This document shows positions 20,548 to 27,754 of a stretch of 64,000 nucleotides of DNA, piece after piece. Within the stretch, counting starts at the first letter, position 1. Each line of letters begins with the position of its first letter. This stretch comes from Macrococcoides caseolyticum (GTDB lineage: Bacteria > Bacillota > Bacilli > Staphylococcales > Staphylococcaceae): NCBI RefSeq assembly GCF_021366795.1, contig NZ_JAHCPS010000005.1:62001-126000 (forward strand), written 5' to 3'. Under the pieces are notes generated by a model. It ran no database searches, was not told where the DNA came from, and saw nothing but the letters and a program-made list of their open reading frames with translations. Both the position numbers and the translations under genes were made by a program.

Positions 20548-20563
20548 TGTGATATTTATCACA
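20548..20563. promoter_or_regulatory. TGTGA-N6-TCACA operator upstream of the ba3 operon
   Basis: A perfect 5-6-5 palindrome, TGTGATATTTATCACA, 62 bases before cbaD and close to AT-rich -10-like hexamers (20580-20592). This pattern is shared by Crp/Fnr-family regulators such as ArcR and by the redox sensor Rex in staphylococci, so the binding protein cannot be named from the site alone. An oxygen or NADH-linked regulator would make sense for an oxidase. Confidence 0.55.
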
Positions 20564-20625
20564 TTAATATACTTTGTACTCTATTATTATAAAGAAAGAA
20601 AAGCTAATAAGAAAGGGTGTACATT

Positions 20626-20793
20626 ATGTCAGAAGAGAAAAATTTGAATCAACATGTCGATCCAATTCAAGCAAATGAAGAAGCACATCATGATTTAGAT
20701 TTACGCGGAACAATGGCATCTGTATTGTTTTTAGGTGCAGTATTTGTTGTTACTTGGTTTGCGATATTTATTTTATTTTTAGAACGTATATAG
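20626..20793 (+). CDS. cbaD: ba3 oxidase subunit IIa (CoxIIa)
   Basis: A 55-residue protein: an acidic, histidine-containing N-terminus, then one transmembrane helix (about 29-52) ending in ER. Size, single helix and position directly before subunit II match the CoxIIa subunit of ba3 oxidases, which supplies the helix missing from subunit II. GAAAGGGTG precedes the ATG. The stop codon overlaps the Shine-Dalgarno of the next gene. It is short enough to be missed by automatic calling. Confidence 0.85.
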   Translation: MSEEKNLNQHVDPIQANEEAHHDLDLRGTMASVLFLGAVFVVTWFAIFILFLERI

Positions 20794-20805
20794 GAGGGGA
20801 AAATT

Positions 20806-21285
20806 TTGCATAAGTTAGAGAAAATTTGGCTCGGTTTAGGTATGGGCTCACTTGTTTTATTTTTAGGTATTATATTTGTTTCAGCATTACATAACGGGCA
20901 TGAACCGATAGCCAGTGGTCGAGAATTTGTAGATCCTGAATTAATTGATAAGCATGAGGTATTCAGTAAGCCAGGATTGCATAAGGTTGAAGGGAAAGAT
21001 TGGGATTATGAATTAGTCTTTGTTGTTTCTGCATTTAACTATAATCCTGGAGAAGTCGAAATTCCAAAAGGAGCAAAAGTAAAAATTATTGCAACAAGTC
21101 GTGATGTTGTACATGGTTTTGAAATAGCACAAACAAACGTCAATATGATGATTGAACCTGGTCATATTTCATCTTTTGTAAAAACATTCGATAAAAAAGG
21201 TGAATACTTATTATTATGTAATGAGTATTGTGGAACAGGTCATGCTGACATGAAGTCAAATATTAAGGTGGTAGATAAGAAATGA
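20806..21285 (+). CDS. cbaB: ba3-type cytochrome c oxidase subunit II
   Basis: A 159-residue protein with one N-terminal membrane helix and a cupredoxin domain outside the cell. The CuA ligands are present: histidine in VVHGFEI (about 105), CNEYC (138-142), H146 and M149. It passes electrons from cytochrome c to subunit I and has no fused cytochrome c domain, so a separate carrier is required. The start is TTG at 20806 with TAGGAGGGG eight bases before. Its stop overlaps the ATG of subunit I. Confidence 0.93.
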   Translation: MHKLEKIWLGLGMGSLVLFLGIIFVSALHNGHEPIASGREFVDPELIDKHEVFSKPGLHKVEGKDWDYELVFVVSAFNYNPGEVEIPKGAKVKIIATSRDVVHGFEIAQTNVNMMIEPGHISSFVKTFDKKGEYLLLCNEYCGTGHADMKSNIKVVDKK

Positions 21286-23009
21286 ACGAATTCAAATTAG
21301 ATAGCGGTGCTTTTGACGATCGCTCAACTTATAGAAACCATCACGCTCTAGAAATGTCTGAACGCGTTGAAATGGATCGCAAAGATGGTAAATTAGTAAT
21401 GGCACATATGTATGTTGCTATTGTTTGTTTAATTATTGGTGGTTTAGCAGGTTTATTACAAACACTCGTACGTTCAGGACAATTAAAACTTCCCGCAGGC
21501 ATTGGATATTATCAAATTCTTACAGTACACGGTATCATTTTAGCTTTAGTACTTACTACATTCTTTATTATGGGCTTCCAGACAGCAGCCGTGATTAGAA
21601 CATGTGGTCAATTAACGCCTCTACAACGTCGATTAATCTGGATTGGTTTCTGGGTAATGTTAATTGGAACTGCGATGGCAGCAACTATGGTATTACTTAA
21701 CAAAGCAACAGTTTTGTATACATTTTATGCACCACTTAAAGCACATGTTATTTTCTATGTTGGTATGGCTTTAGTCGTTGTTGGATCATGGATATCAGCA
21801 GCAGGTCAAATTATGCGATATGCACAATGGAAAAAAGAACATAAAGGACAAAAATCGCCACTATTATCTTACATGGTTGCAATCAATAATGTGATGTGGC
21901 TTGTATGTTCTTTAGGTGTGGCAGCAACTGTTCTTTTTCAAATGATTCCTTGGTCTTTAGGATTAGTAGAACGTATTGATGTATCACTTAGTCGTACTTT
22001 ATTCTGGTACTTTGGTCACGCATTAGTTTACTTCTGGTTATTACCAGCATATATGTCATGGTATGCAGTTGTTCCAAAAATTATCGGTGCGAAAGCATTT
22101 AGTGATAACTTAGCTCGAATGAGTTTTATGTTATTCTTATTCTTCTCGATTCCAGTAGGTATCCACCATCAGTTAACTGAACCTGGTATTGATGTAACTT
22201 GGAAATATGTACAGGTTGTATTAACGTTCATGGTTGTTATACCATCATTAATGACAGCATTCAGTTTATTTGCAACATTTGAAGCTTATGGACGTAGCGT
22301 AGGTGCAAAAGGATTATTTGGGTGGATAAAAACTTTGCCATGGAATGATGCACGCTTTGTATTACCTTTCATTGGTATGGCAGCTTTTATTCCTGGAGGT
22401 GCTGGTGGTTTAGTTAATGCTTCAGCCCAAATGGACCAAGTTGTTCATAATACTATCTGGATTACAGGTCACTTCCATTTAACAGTTGCAACAGCTGTTA
22501 TCTTAACGTTCTTTGGAACAATGTACTGGTTAATTCCACACGCAACAGGTCGCGTAATGACGAAAGCAATTAATAGATTAGCTATTATTCAAGGAATTAT
22601 GTGGGCAATTGGTATGTCAATTATGTCTGGTGCAATGCACTATATTGGTTTATTTGGCGCACCACGTCGTTCAACTTATTCTGAATACGGCGGTTCAAAA
22701 ATTGCAGCTGAATGGATTCCGTACCAAGTCATTCAGGCAGTTGGTGGTACGATTCTGTTTATATCAATTATCTTAGTTGTGATTGTATTTATTCAGTTAG
22801 CTTTCTTCGCACCAAAAGGATATGAAGCATTTCCTGTTGCAGTTGCGATGGATGAACAAGCACCTGTTTATAAATTCGTTGAAAACTGGAAATTCTTAAT
22901 TATTGTAACAATCGCATTAATCTTAGTTGCATACACTGTACCTATTGGTCAAATGTTCATGGATCCACCGCCAGGTGCTAAAGGTATGGGCGAAGGTAAA
23001 CTTTGGTAA
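21282..23009 (+). CDS. cbaA: ba3-type cytochrome c oxidase subunit I
   Basis: A 575-residue, roughly 13-helix haem-copper oxidase subunit that reduces oxygen to water and pumps protons. Ligands seen: a haem-b histidine in VHGIILAL (about 83); the CuB histidine and cross-linked tyrosine in FGHALVYFWLLPAY (about 246-250); two CuB histidines in IHHQLTEPG (about 295-296); and haem histidines in GHFHLTVAT (about 397-399). The family is the B-type (ba3). The gene starts by ATGA overlap with subunit II and ends at a strong terminator. Staphylococci proper generally rely on quinol oxidases, so this points to Macrococcus. Confidence 0.95.
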   Translation: MNEFKLDSGAFDDRSTYRNHHALEMSERVEMDRKDGKLVMAHMYVAIVCLIIGGLAGLLQTLVRSGQLKLPAGIGYYQILTVHGIILALVLTTFFIMGFQTAAVIRTCGQLTPLQRRLIWIGFWVMLIGTAMAATMVLLNKATVLYTFYAPLKAHVIFYVGMALVVVGSWISAAGQIMRYAQWKKEHKGQKSPLLSYMVAINNVMWLVCSLGVAATVLFQMIPWSLGLVERIDVSLSRTLFWYFGHALVYFWLLPAYMSWYAVVPKIIGAKAFSDNLARMSFMLFLFFSIPVGIHHQLTEPGIDVTWKYVQVVLTFMVVIPSLMTAFSLFATFEAYGRSVGAKGLFGWIKTLPWNDARFVLPFIGMAAFIPGGAGGLVNASAQMDQVVHNTIWITGHFHLTVATAVILTFFGTMYWLIPHATGRVMTKAINRLAIIQGIMWAIGMSIMSGAMHYIGLFGAPRRSTYSEYGGSKIAAEWIPYQVIQAVGGTILFISIILVVIVFIQLAFFAPKGYEAFPVAVAMDEQAPVYKFVENWKFLIIVTIALILVAYTVPIGQMFMDPPPGAKGMGEGKLW

Positions 23010-23018
23010 TATATTGAT

Positions 23019-23041
23019 AGACATCAGCGTAGCTGATGTCT
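23019..23041. terminator. Bidirectional terminator after cbaA
   Basis: A 10-bp perfect stem (23019-23028 with 23032-23041) and a three-base loop, followed by A then six T on the plus strand. It separates cbaA from the convergent luciferase-like gene. Confidence 0.85.
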
Positions 23042-24047
23042 ATTTTTTATTGATATGATCAATGATTGCTTTTATGGCTTCAAAACTTTGCTTTTTTAAT
23101 TCGAAATCATAAGTATTGTTAATAACCATTAATTCATCAAACTGATACTGTTTAAATAAGATTTGTAATGCTTGGGCCACTTCATCTTTTAAACCAAGTA
23201 TATAACGTGATTGATTACCTTCTATTATTTTTAAATCTTTATCACTATACGCGTATTTCTGAACTTGTATATCACTCGGTACAACTGTATCTCTTCCCTT
23301 CGATACATTTAAAAGCCAGTGGTCTAATATACGTTTTTGCATTGCTTTTTCTTCTTCGTCTTTAGCAACAACGATAAAAATACAAAAAATAGTATAAGGC
23401 TTTGACATATATTGATTAGGTTGAAACTCATTCTGATAAATTTGAAGTGCAGAGTCTACATATCTATTACTAATAAAATTGCCAAAAACCATGCCAATGC
23501 CAAGGCGGGCTGCTCTTCTCGCCCCATTATCTGTTAACGTTAAAGTAAATATGTCTGGGTGATGATTAATTCTAGGACCTGCTTTTACACCACGATACTT
23601 ATGTGTAAGTGGTAATGTATTACGCATAAAGCCTAAAAAGTCTTGTAATAATCGATCGTACTCATGTACTTTACTACCTGTACCATCCATTAATGCACTT
23701 CTAGTTAATTCGTTTCCACCGGGTGAATTTCCAAGACCGATTGTTACGCGACCTGGAAACATTGCTTCAAGTAAATTTGCATTTTCTGCAATTTTATAAG
23801 GACTATACTGAGTTAATAATATACCAGCAGATCCAATTTTTATTGTATTCGTTACTGATAATAAACGTGTCATTAATATTTCAGGTGCATGACTGATTAA
23901 TCCAGTCGTATTGTGATGTTCTGCTACAAAATACCGATCGTAACCAATACGCTCAGCCATCTGGACTAATTCTATCGTATGCTGAATTGCATCTACCGGT
24001 GTCTCTCCTCTAGACATTGGGACTTGGTCTAAAATACTTAATTTCAT
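23040..24047 (-). CDS. Luciferase-like flavin-dependent oxidoreductase
   Basis: A 335-residue LLM-class TIM-barrel protein. It opens KLSILDQVPMSRG, has YFVAEHHNTTGLISHAPEI, and the conserved LGNSPGGNE segment (about 103-111), as in the MsnO8-type subfamily. It is expected to use reduced flavin and oxygen on an unknown substrate. AAAGGTGATTATAAT precedes the ATG. It appears to be a single-gene unit. Confidence 0.85.
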   Translation of the reverse strand: MKLSILDQVPMSRGETPVDAIQHTIELVQMAERIGYDRYFVAEHHNTTGLISHAPEILMTRLLSVTNTIKIGSAGILLTQYSPYKIAENANLLEAMFPGRVTIGLGNSPGGNELTRSALMDGTGSKVHEYDRLLQDFLGFMRNTLPLTHKYRGVKAGPRINHHPDIFTLTLTDNGARRAARLGIGMVFGNFISNRYVDSALQIYQNEFQPNQYMSKPYTIFCIFIVVAKDEEEKAMQKRILDHWLLNVSKGRDTVVPSDIQVQKYAYSDKDLKIIEGNQSRYILGLKDEVAQALQILFKQYQFDELMVINNTYDFELKKQSFEAIKAIIDHINKK

Positions 24048-24094
24048 ATTATAATCACCTTTTATTATTGAATACGACTATCTTAAATAATAAT

Positions 24095-24126
24095 AGCTAC
24101 AAAGCATAGAAAAATGCTTTGTAGCT
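24095..24126 (-). terminator. Hairpin downstream of the rRNA methyltransferase
   Basis: A 13-bp perfect inverted repeat (24095-24107 with 24114-24126) in the gap between two minus-strand genes. The following sequence on the minus strand is TATTATTATT, a weak U-run. Confidence 0.65.
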
Positions 24127-24154
24127 TACTTTACCATGTTTATAGGGTTACCAT

Positions 24155-25273
24155 TTATTTCTCTCCCCAATATTGATAATACGTACATTCAATATAGCCA
24201 TTAAATAGTTTACGACGTTTTGTGGCTTTCTTTCCAACAAGTACTTCAAATGACTTTAAACTCGTTAAAATGTACAGAGACCATTTAGGATTCTGTTCAA
24301 TGAGTTGACCTAAATAAGTGTACATTGCTTCAACTTCTTTTCTTTCTCCAATACGCTCACCATAGGGTGGATTACCAACAATTGCGCCTTTTTCAGCTTG
24401 CAATGTTAAATCATGGACATTCAACTGCTTAAATTCAATAATATCACCAAATCCTACTTCAATTGCGTTGTTACGCGCAATTTCAACCATTTTAGGATCA
24501 ATATCACTCGCAGTAATAGATATTTCCTTATCATATTCTGCGACTTCTTCTGCCTTAACACGTTCTTCATCGTACATCCCTTTCGGAATAATATCCCAGT
24601 CTTCACTTACAAAGTCACGATTAAACCCTGGTGCAATATTTTGTGCTATCATAGCAGCTTCTATTGCAATCGTACCTGAACCACAAAATGGATCGATAAA
24701 TGGTGTATCTCCCTTCCAATTTGAAAGTAATACTAGGGCTGCTGCCAGCGTCTCTTTCATCGGTGCTTCACCTTGGGCTAATCTGTAACCACGCTTATGT
24801 AAACCAGCACCTGATGTATCAATTGTTAATAATACTTCATCTTTAAGAATTGCAACTTCAACTTTATATAATGCACCATCTTCACGAAGCCAACCCTGCT
24901 GTTGATATGCTTTTTTTAGACGTTCTACGATTGCTTTTTTTACAATGGCCTGACAATCTGGCACGCTGAATAACTTTGATTTTAAACTTCTACCCTGAAC
25001 AGGAAAGCTACCATTTTCACTTATGAAATTCTCCCATGGTATATTTTTAGTTTGATCAAAAAGCTGTTCAAATGTCGTGGCATAAAAACGGCCAACAACT
25101 AATTTTACACGGTCTGCACTTCTTAACCATAAGTTTGACTTGACAATCGCTCTTGCATCGCCCTGAAATAATACGCGGCCATTTTCAGTCGTTGTTTCGT
25201 AGCCTAGGGCTTGTATTTCTTTTGCAGCGATTGCTTCCATCCCCATCGGTGTTGTTGCTAATAATTGATACAT
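24155..25273 (-). CDS. THUMP-domain rRNA guanine methyltransferase
   Basis: A 372-residue class I methyltransferase of the YpsC/RlmL-like family. Order: N-terminal ferredoxin-like and THUMP domains (about 1-155), then a Rossmann methyltransferase with FIDPFCGSGTIAIEA (SAM loop) and NPPYGERIGE (catalytic motif). It probably methylates N2 of a guanine in 23S rRNA. The start is the ATG at 25271-25273, with GGAGG ten bases upstream. It lies downstream of rnpB and gpsB, as in staphylococci and Bacillus. Confidence 0.9.
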   Translation of the reverse strand: MYQLLATTPMGMEAIAAKEIQALGYETTTENGRVLFQGDARAIVKSNLWLRSADRVKLVVGRFYATTFEQLFDQTKNIPWENFISENGSFPVQGRSLKSKLFSVPDCQAIVKKAIVERLKKAYQQQGWLREDGALYKVEVAILKDEVLLTIDTSGAGLHKRGYRLAQGEAPMKETLAAALVLLSNWKGDTPFIDPFCGSGTIAIEAAMIAQNIAPGFNRDFVSEDWDIIPKGMYDEERVKAEEVAEYDKEISITASDIDPKMVEIARNNAIEVGFGDIIEFKQLNVHDLTLQAEKGAIVGNPPYGERIGERKEVEAMYTYLGQLIEQNPKWSLYILTSLKSFEVLVGKKATKRRKLFNGYIECTYYQYWGEK

Positions 25274-25372
25274 AATTTCCTCCAAGTTTACATAATATTT
25301 TTATAGTATTAAGTATTATTTATAAATTTATTGTAACATGTTCGAACTATTCTATAAAATAAATTTGGGCAA

Positions 25373-25400
25373 TAAAAAAAGCCCTCCAATATGGAGAGCA
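25373..25400 (-). terminator. Terminator of rnpB
   Basis: A 7-bp stem with one G-U pair (25381-25387 with 25393-25399), then seven T on the minus strand. Confidence 0.85.
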
Positions 25401-25405
25401 TCTAG

Positions 25406-25786
25406 AAAGATATCTCTATAAGCCATGTTCTGTTCCTTAGTACTGCAAGCGAGTCTAGTTACTCTCGTACGCCGGTGATAATCATCTGTCTGTAGATTAC
25501 TCTACCTCTTCTATACGTTCATTTCCGCTAGAAAAGTGCTCCTACCTAATTTGGATTGCTCACTCGAGGGGTTTACCGCGTTCCACCTTCTTAATTTCTT
25601 AAGAAGCTACGTCACTGTGGCACTTTCAAATTACTATGACCATATCTTCGACTTAGGTCATTTCATTGCCGTCAAATTAATGCCCAGGCTTATGGTTTCA
25701 CCTGGCACGATCACTACAGTCATCTCAGAGCTGTGTGAGCATGGACTTTCCTCTATACAATGTATAGCGATTATCCGAGATATCTT
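25406..25786 (-). ncRNA. rnpB: RNase P RNA, B-type
   Basis: The catalytic RNA that trims tRNA 5' ends. On the minus strand the universal segment GAGGAAAGTCCATGCTC appears near the 5' end, and the 3' part contains the expected ACAGAACATGGCTTATAG. The outer helix P1 is visible because AGATATC at both ends can pair. Length is about 380 nt, fitting the Bacillus type. Exact ends are estimated from P1. The region occupies the gap between gpsB and the methyltransferase. Open frames on either strand here are not genes. Confidence 0.95.
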
Positions 25787-25834
25787 TTAACATTATTTTA
25801 TTATACCATCATTTAATAAGATAAGCGATGACTT

Positions 25835-26146
25835 TTATTTACCAAAAACTGCTTTTTCCAGATTTGAAATACGTTTAAGTAAATCGTAATTATTTGGTGT
25901 TTGCTGTACATCGCTTCTACCAGTTGCAACACGCATACGGAGATTTTCAATTTCACGTTTTAATTTGGCATTTTCATCTTGCAATTTAAGTAACTGATTG
26001 TTCATATCTGCCATTTTTTGATAATCCTCAATGATTTCATCCAGGAAGCTATCAACATCCTCTGGTTTAAATCCACGTACCATTGTTCTTTCAAATTCTT
26101 TTTCATATATATCTTTTGCAGATAATTTTAAATTTAATTCAGCCAT
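25835..26146 (-). CDS. gpsB: GpsB, division and cell-wall scaffold
   Basis: A 103-residue DivIVA-related coiled-coil protein. The N-terminal domain ([29 protein letters not shown] region, about 10-40) binds membrane and partner proteins. The long coiled coil follows, with a short C-terminal multimerising part. In staphylococci GpsB works at the division site with FtsZ and penicillin-binding proteins. The start is the ATG at 26146, five bases after GAGGTGAA-type spacing; a Met one codon earlier is possible. Confidence 0.93.
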   Translation of the reverse strand: MAELNLKLSAKDIYEKEFERTMVRGFKPEDVDSFLDEIIEDYQKMADMNNQLLKLQDENAKLKREIENLRMRVATGRSDVQQTPNNYDLLKRISNLEKAVFGK

Positions 26147-26156
26147 CATTTCACCT

Positions 26157-26708
26157 CTAATTTTCTTGTTCTCTCAAATATTCATTCACAAATTCTGATA
26201 AATCAAACAAACTTATACTATCCATATTATATTGATTTTCTTGCATAAAATCAACGAGTGTCTTTTTAAAGTATTTCGGGCTTCCTATAAGCTCATCATC
26301 ATAAAATAGTATTGTCCCCTCAGTATTATCAAGAATAAACTGATTTGCCAGTGAAAACATATAGCCACCTTTATATTGATCATGAAAAACACTATTGGTA
26401 TAGTCTGCTCGGCTTAAGATTTGTTGATAATAAGCTTGATTATCTTCATTCCATTTTTCAAAATGATTCAAAAAAGGTGAAATGATTCCTAATTTAATGT
26501 CATAATGCTTTTTTAACCGGATAACCACTTCAGCAGCCCATAACTCTGTTCCTAAATTTCCTTGGATAATCACCCATTCAAGACCTTCTTCTAGATATGT
26601 TTTTATTTTATCCTGTAGAAATAACTTAATAAATCGGACTTCAGGCTGATTATTATTAAAGATGCCAAGTTCATAAGGTTTGTATCCCGTTATATAAATT
26701 GTTTTCAT
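26157..26708 (-). CDS. ypsA: YpsA (DUF1273, SLOG-fold) protein
   Basis: A 183-residue protein of the YpsA/DUF1273 family, whose fold resembles Rossmann-like nucleotide-binding SLOG proteins. Family marks include [14 protein letters not shown] at the start and [16 protein letters not shown] in the middle. Homologues influence cell division in Bacillus and Staphylococcus; no enzymatic activity is known. Start overlaps the yppE stop (ATGA), and the next gene is gpsB, in keeping with a division role. Confidence 0.88.
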   Translation of the reverse strand: MKTIYITGYKPYELGIFNNNQPEVRFIKLFLQDKIKTYLEEGLEWVIIQGNLGTELWAAEVVIRLKKHYDIKLGIISPFLNHFEKWNEDNQAYYQQILSRADYTNSVFHDQYKGGYMFSLANQFILDNTEGTILFYDDELIGSPKYFKKTLVDFMQENQYNMDSISLFDLSEFVNEYLREQEN

Positions 26709-27055
26709 GACTTATTATCTTCCATCCCTATTTGTCGATAAATATATGTTAGATCATGTTGAACTGCTTTATATTTATCAATAAATAATTTCTTACTTGT
26801 CTTTTCAAAAAAACAATCTACTGATAATTCACGTAAATGCTGCTTTAATAATAAAAGTTTCTTTTCATTCATGAGTGGGAGTGATAAAATTTCACTAGTA
26901 AATTGTTCTAAACCCATCAAATTGTTATCGACGCGTTCTGTAAAAGGCTGAACATCTAAAACAAAATTGAAATATTCACCTTTTTTTGATCGTTCAAAAT
27001 AATTTTCTATAAGTTGCAATTCTGTAATTAAACTTTTAATACAATTATGTAACAT
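26705..27055 (-). CDS. yppE: YppE-like DUF1798 protein
   Basis: A 116-residue, mostly helical, soluble protein matching the YppE/DUF1798 family by length and position beside recU and ypsA. Its function is unknown. GGAAAGGAG precedes the ATG. It leads the run yppE-ypsA-gpsB and is divergent from recU across a palindrome-containing gap. Confidence 0.75.
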   Translation of the reverse strand: MLHNCIKSLITELQLIENYFERSKKGEYFNFVLDVQPFTERVDNNLMGLEQFTSEILSLPLMNEKKLLLLKQHLRELSVDCFFEKTSKKLFIDKYKAVQHDLTYIYRQIGMEDNKS

Positions 27056-27070
27056 TGGTATACTCCTTTC

Positions 27071-27100
27071 CTTGATATGATAAACTCATTATATATCAAG
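27071..27100. promoter_or_regulatory. Inverted repeat in the yppE/recU divergent promoter gap
   Basis: Arms CTTGATAT (27071-27078) and ATATCAAG (27093-27100) with a 14-base spacer. It overlaps possible -10 hexamers of both divergent genes (TATAAT on the minus strand, TATATA on the plus). Possibly a shared operator; no known regulator motif is recognised. Confidence 0.35.
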
Positions 27101-27128
27101 ATATTATTTAACAAATAGGATGAAGTGT

Positions 27129-27752
27129 ATGGTCAATTATCCAAACGGTAAAATACCTAAGTCTTTGGACTTAGTTACAAATGTTAAAAAACATAGTAAA
27201 ATAGAATATGGTAAACGTGGTATGAAGTTTGAAGATGAAATCGATTTGACAAATCGATATTATCTTCAAAACGATATCGCAATTATACATAAAAAACCAA
27301 CCCCAATACAAATCGTTAAAGTTGATTATCCTAAGCGTGCTAAAGCAGTCATAAAAGAAGCATACTTTAGACGTGCTTCTACTACAGATTATAACGGCAT
27401 CTTTCAAGGAAAACATATTGATTTTGAAGCAAAGGCAACACAAAATAAAACGAGTTTTCCTCTGATTAACATTCATACACATCAAGTCGATCATATGCAT
27501 CAAATCCATCGACATGGTGGGATTGTATTTGTTTTAATTTGCTTTTCGAGTTTAGAAGAAGTATATTTACTTCCATTCAAACATTTTTTTAAGTATTGGC
27601 AACGCTATTTATGTAATGAAAGGAAATCAATTCAGTTAAATGAAATTAAGAAAGATGGTATATTGATACCGTACACATATCGACCTAGAATTGATTATTT
27701 AAAGGCATTAACATCTAACAGTATTTTTAAGTTCAATGAGAGAGAGGATTAA
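27129..27752 (+). CDS. recU: RecU Holliday junction resolvase
   Basis: A 207-residue RecU nuclease that cuts four-way DNA junctions during recombination repair and chromosome segregation. The opening VNYPNGK, the IEYGKRGMKFED block, STTDYNGIFQGKHIDFEAKAT with catalytic acidic and lysine residues, and the FPLINIHTHQVDHM helix are all present. I choose the second ATG (27129) since AGGATGAAG lies before it and family members begin near there. It overlaps into the pbp2 ribosome site, the usual recU-pbp arrangement. Confidence 0.93.
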   Translation: MVNYPNGKIPKSLDLVTNVKKHSKIEYGKRGMKFEDEIDLTNRYYLQNDIAIIHKKPTPIQIVKVDYPKRAKAVIKEAYFRRASTTDYNGIFQGKHIDFEAKATQNKTSFPLINIHTHQVDHMHQIHRHGGIVFVLICFSSLEEVYLLPFKHFFKYWQRYLCNERKSIQLNEIKKDGILIPYTYRPRIDYLKALTSNSIFKFNERED

Positions 27753-27754
27753 GA

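Noticed and set aside
24413-24788. Two overlapping plus-strand frames
   Set aside because: Both are inside the rRNA methyltransferase gene on the other strand, with no ribosome site or protein-like composition.
25536-25790. An 84-codon plus-strand frame in the gap before gpsB
   Set aside because: It lies wholly on the strand opposite RNase P RNA, whose conserved segments explain the sequence.
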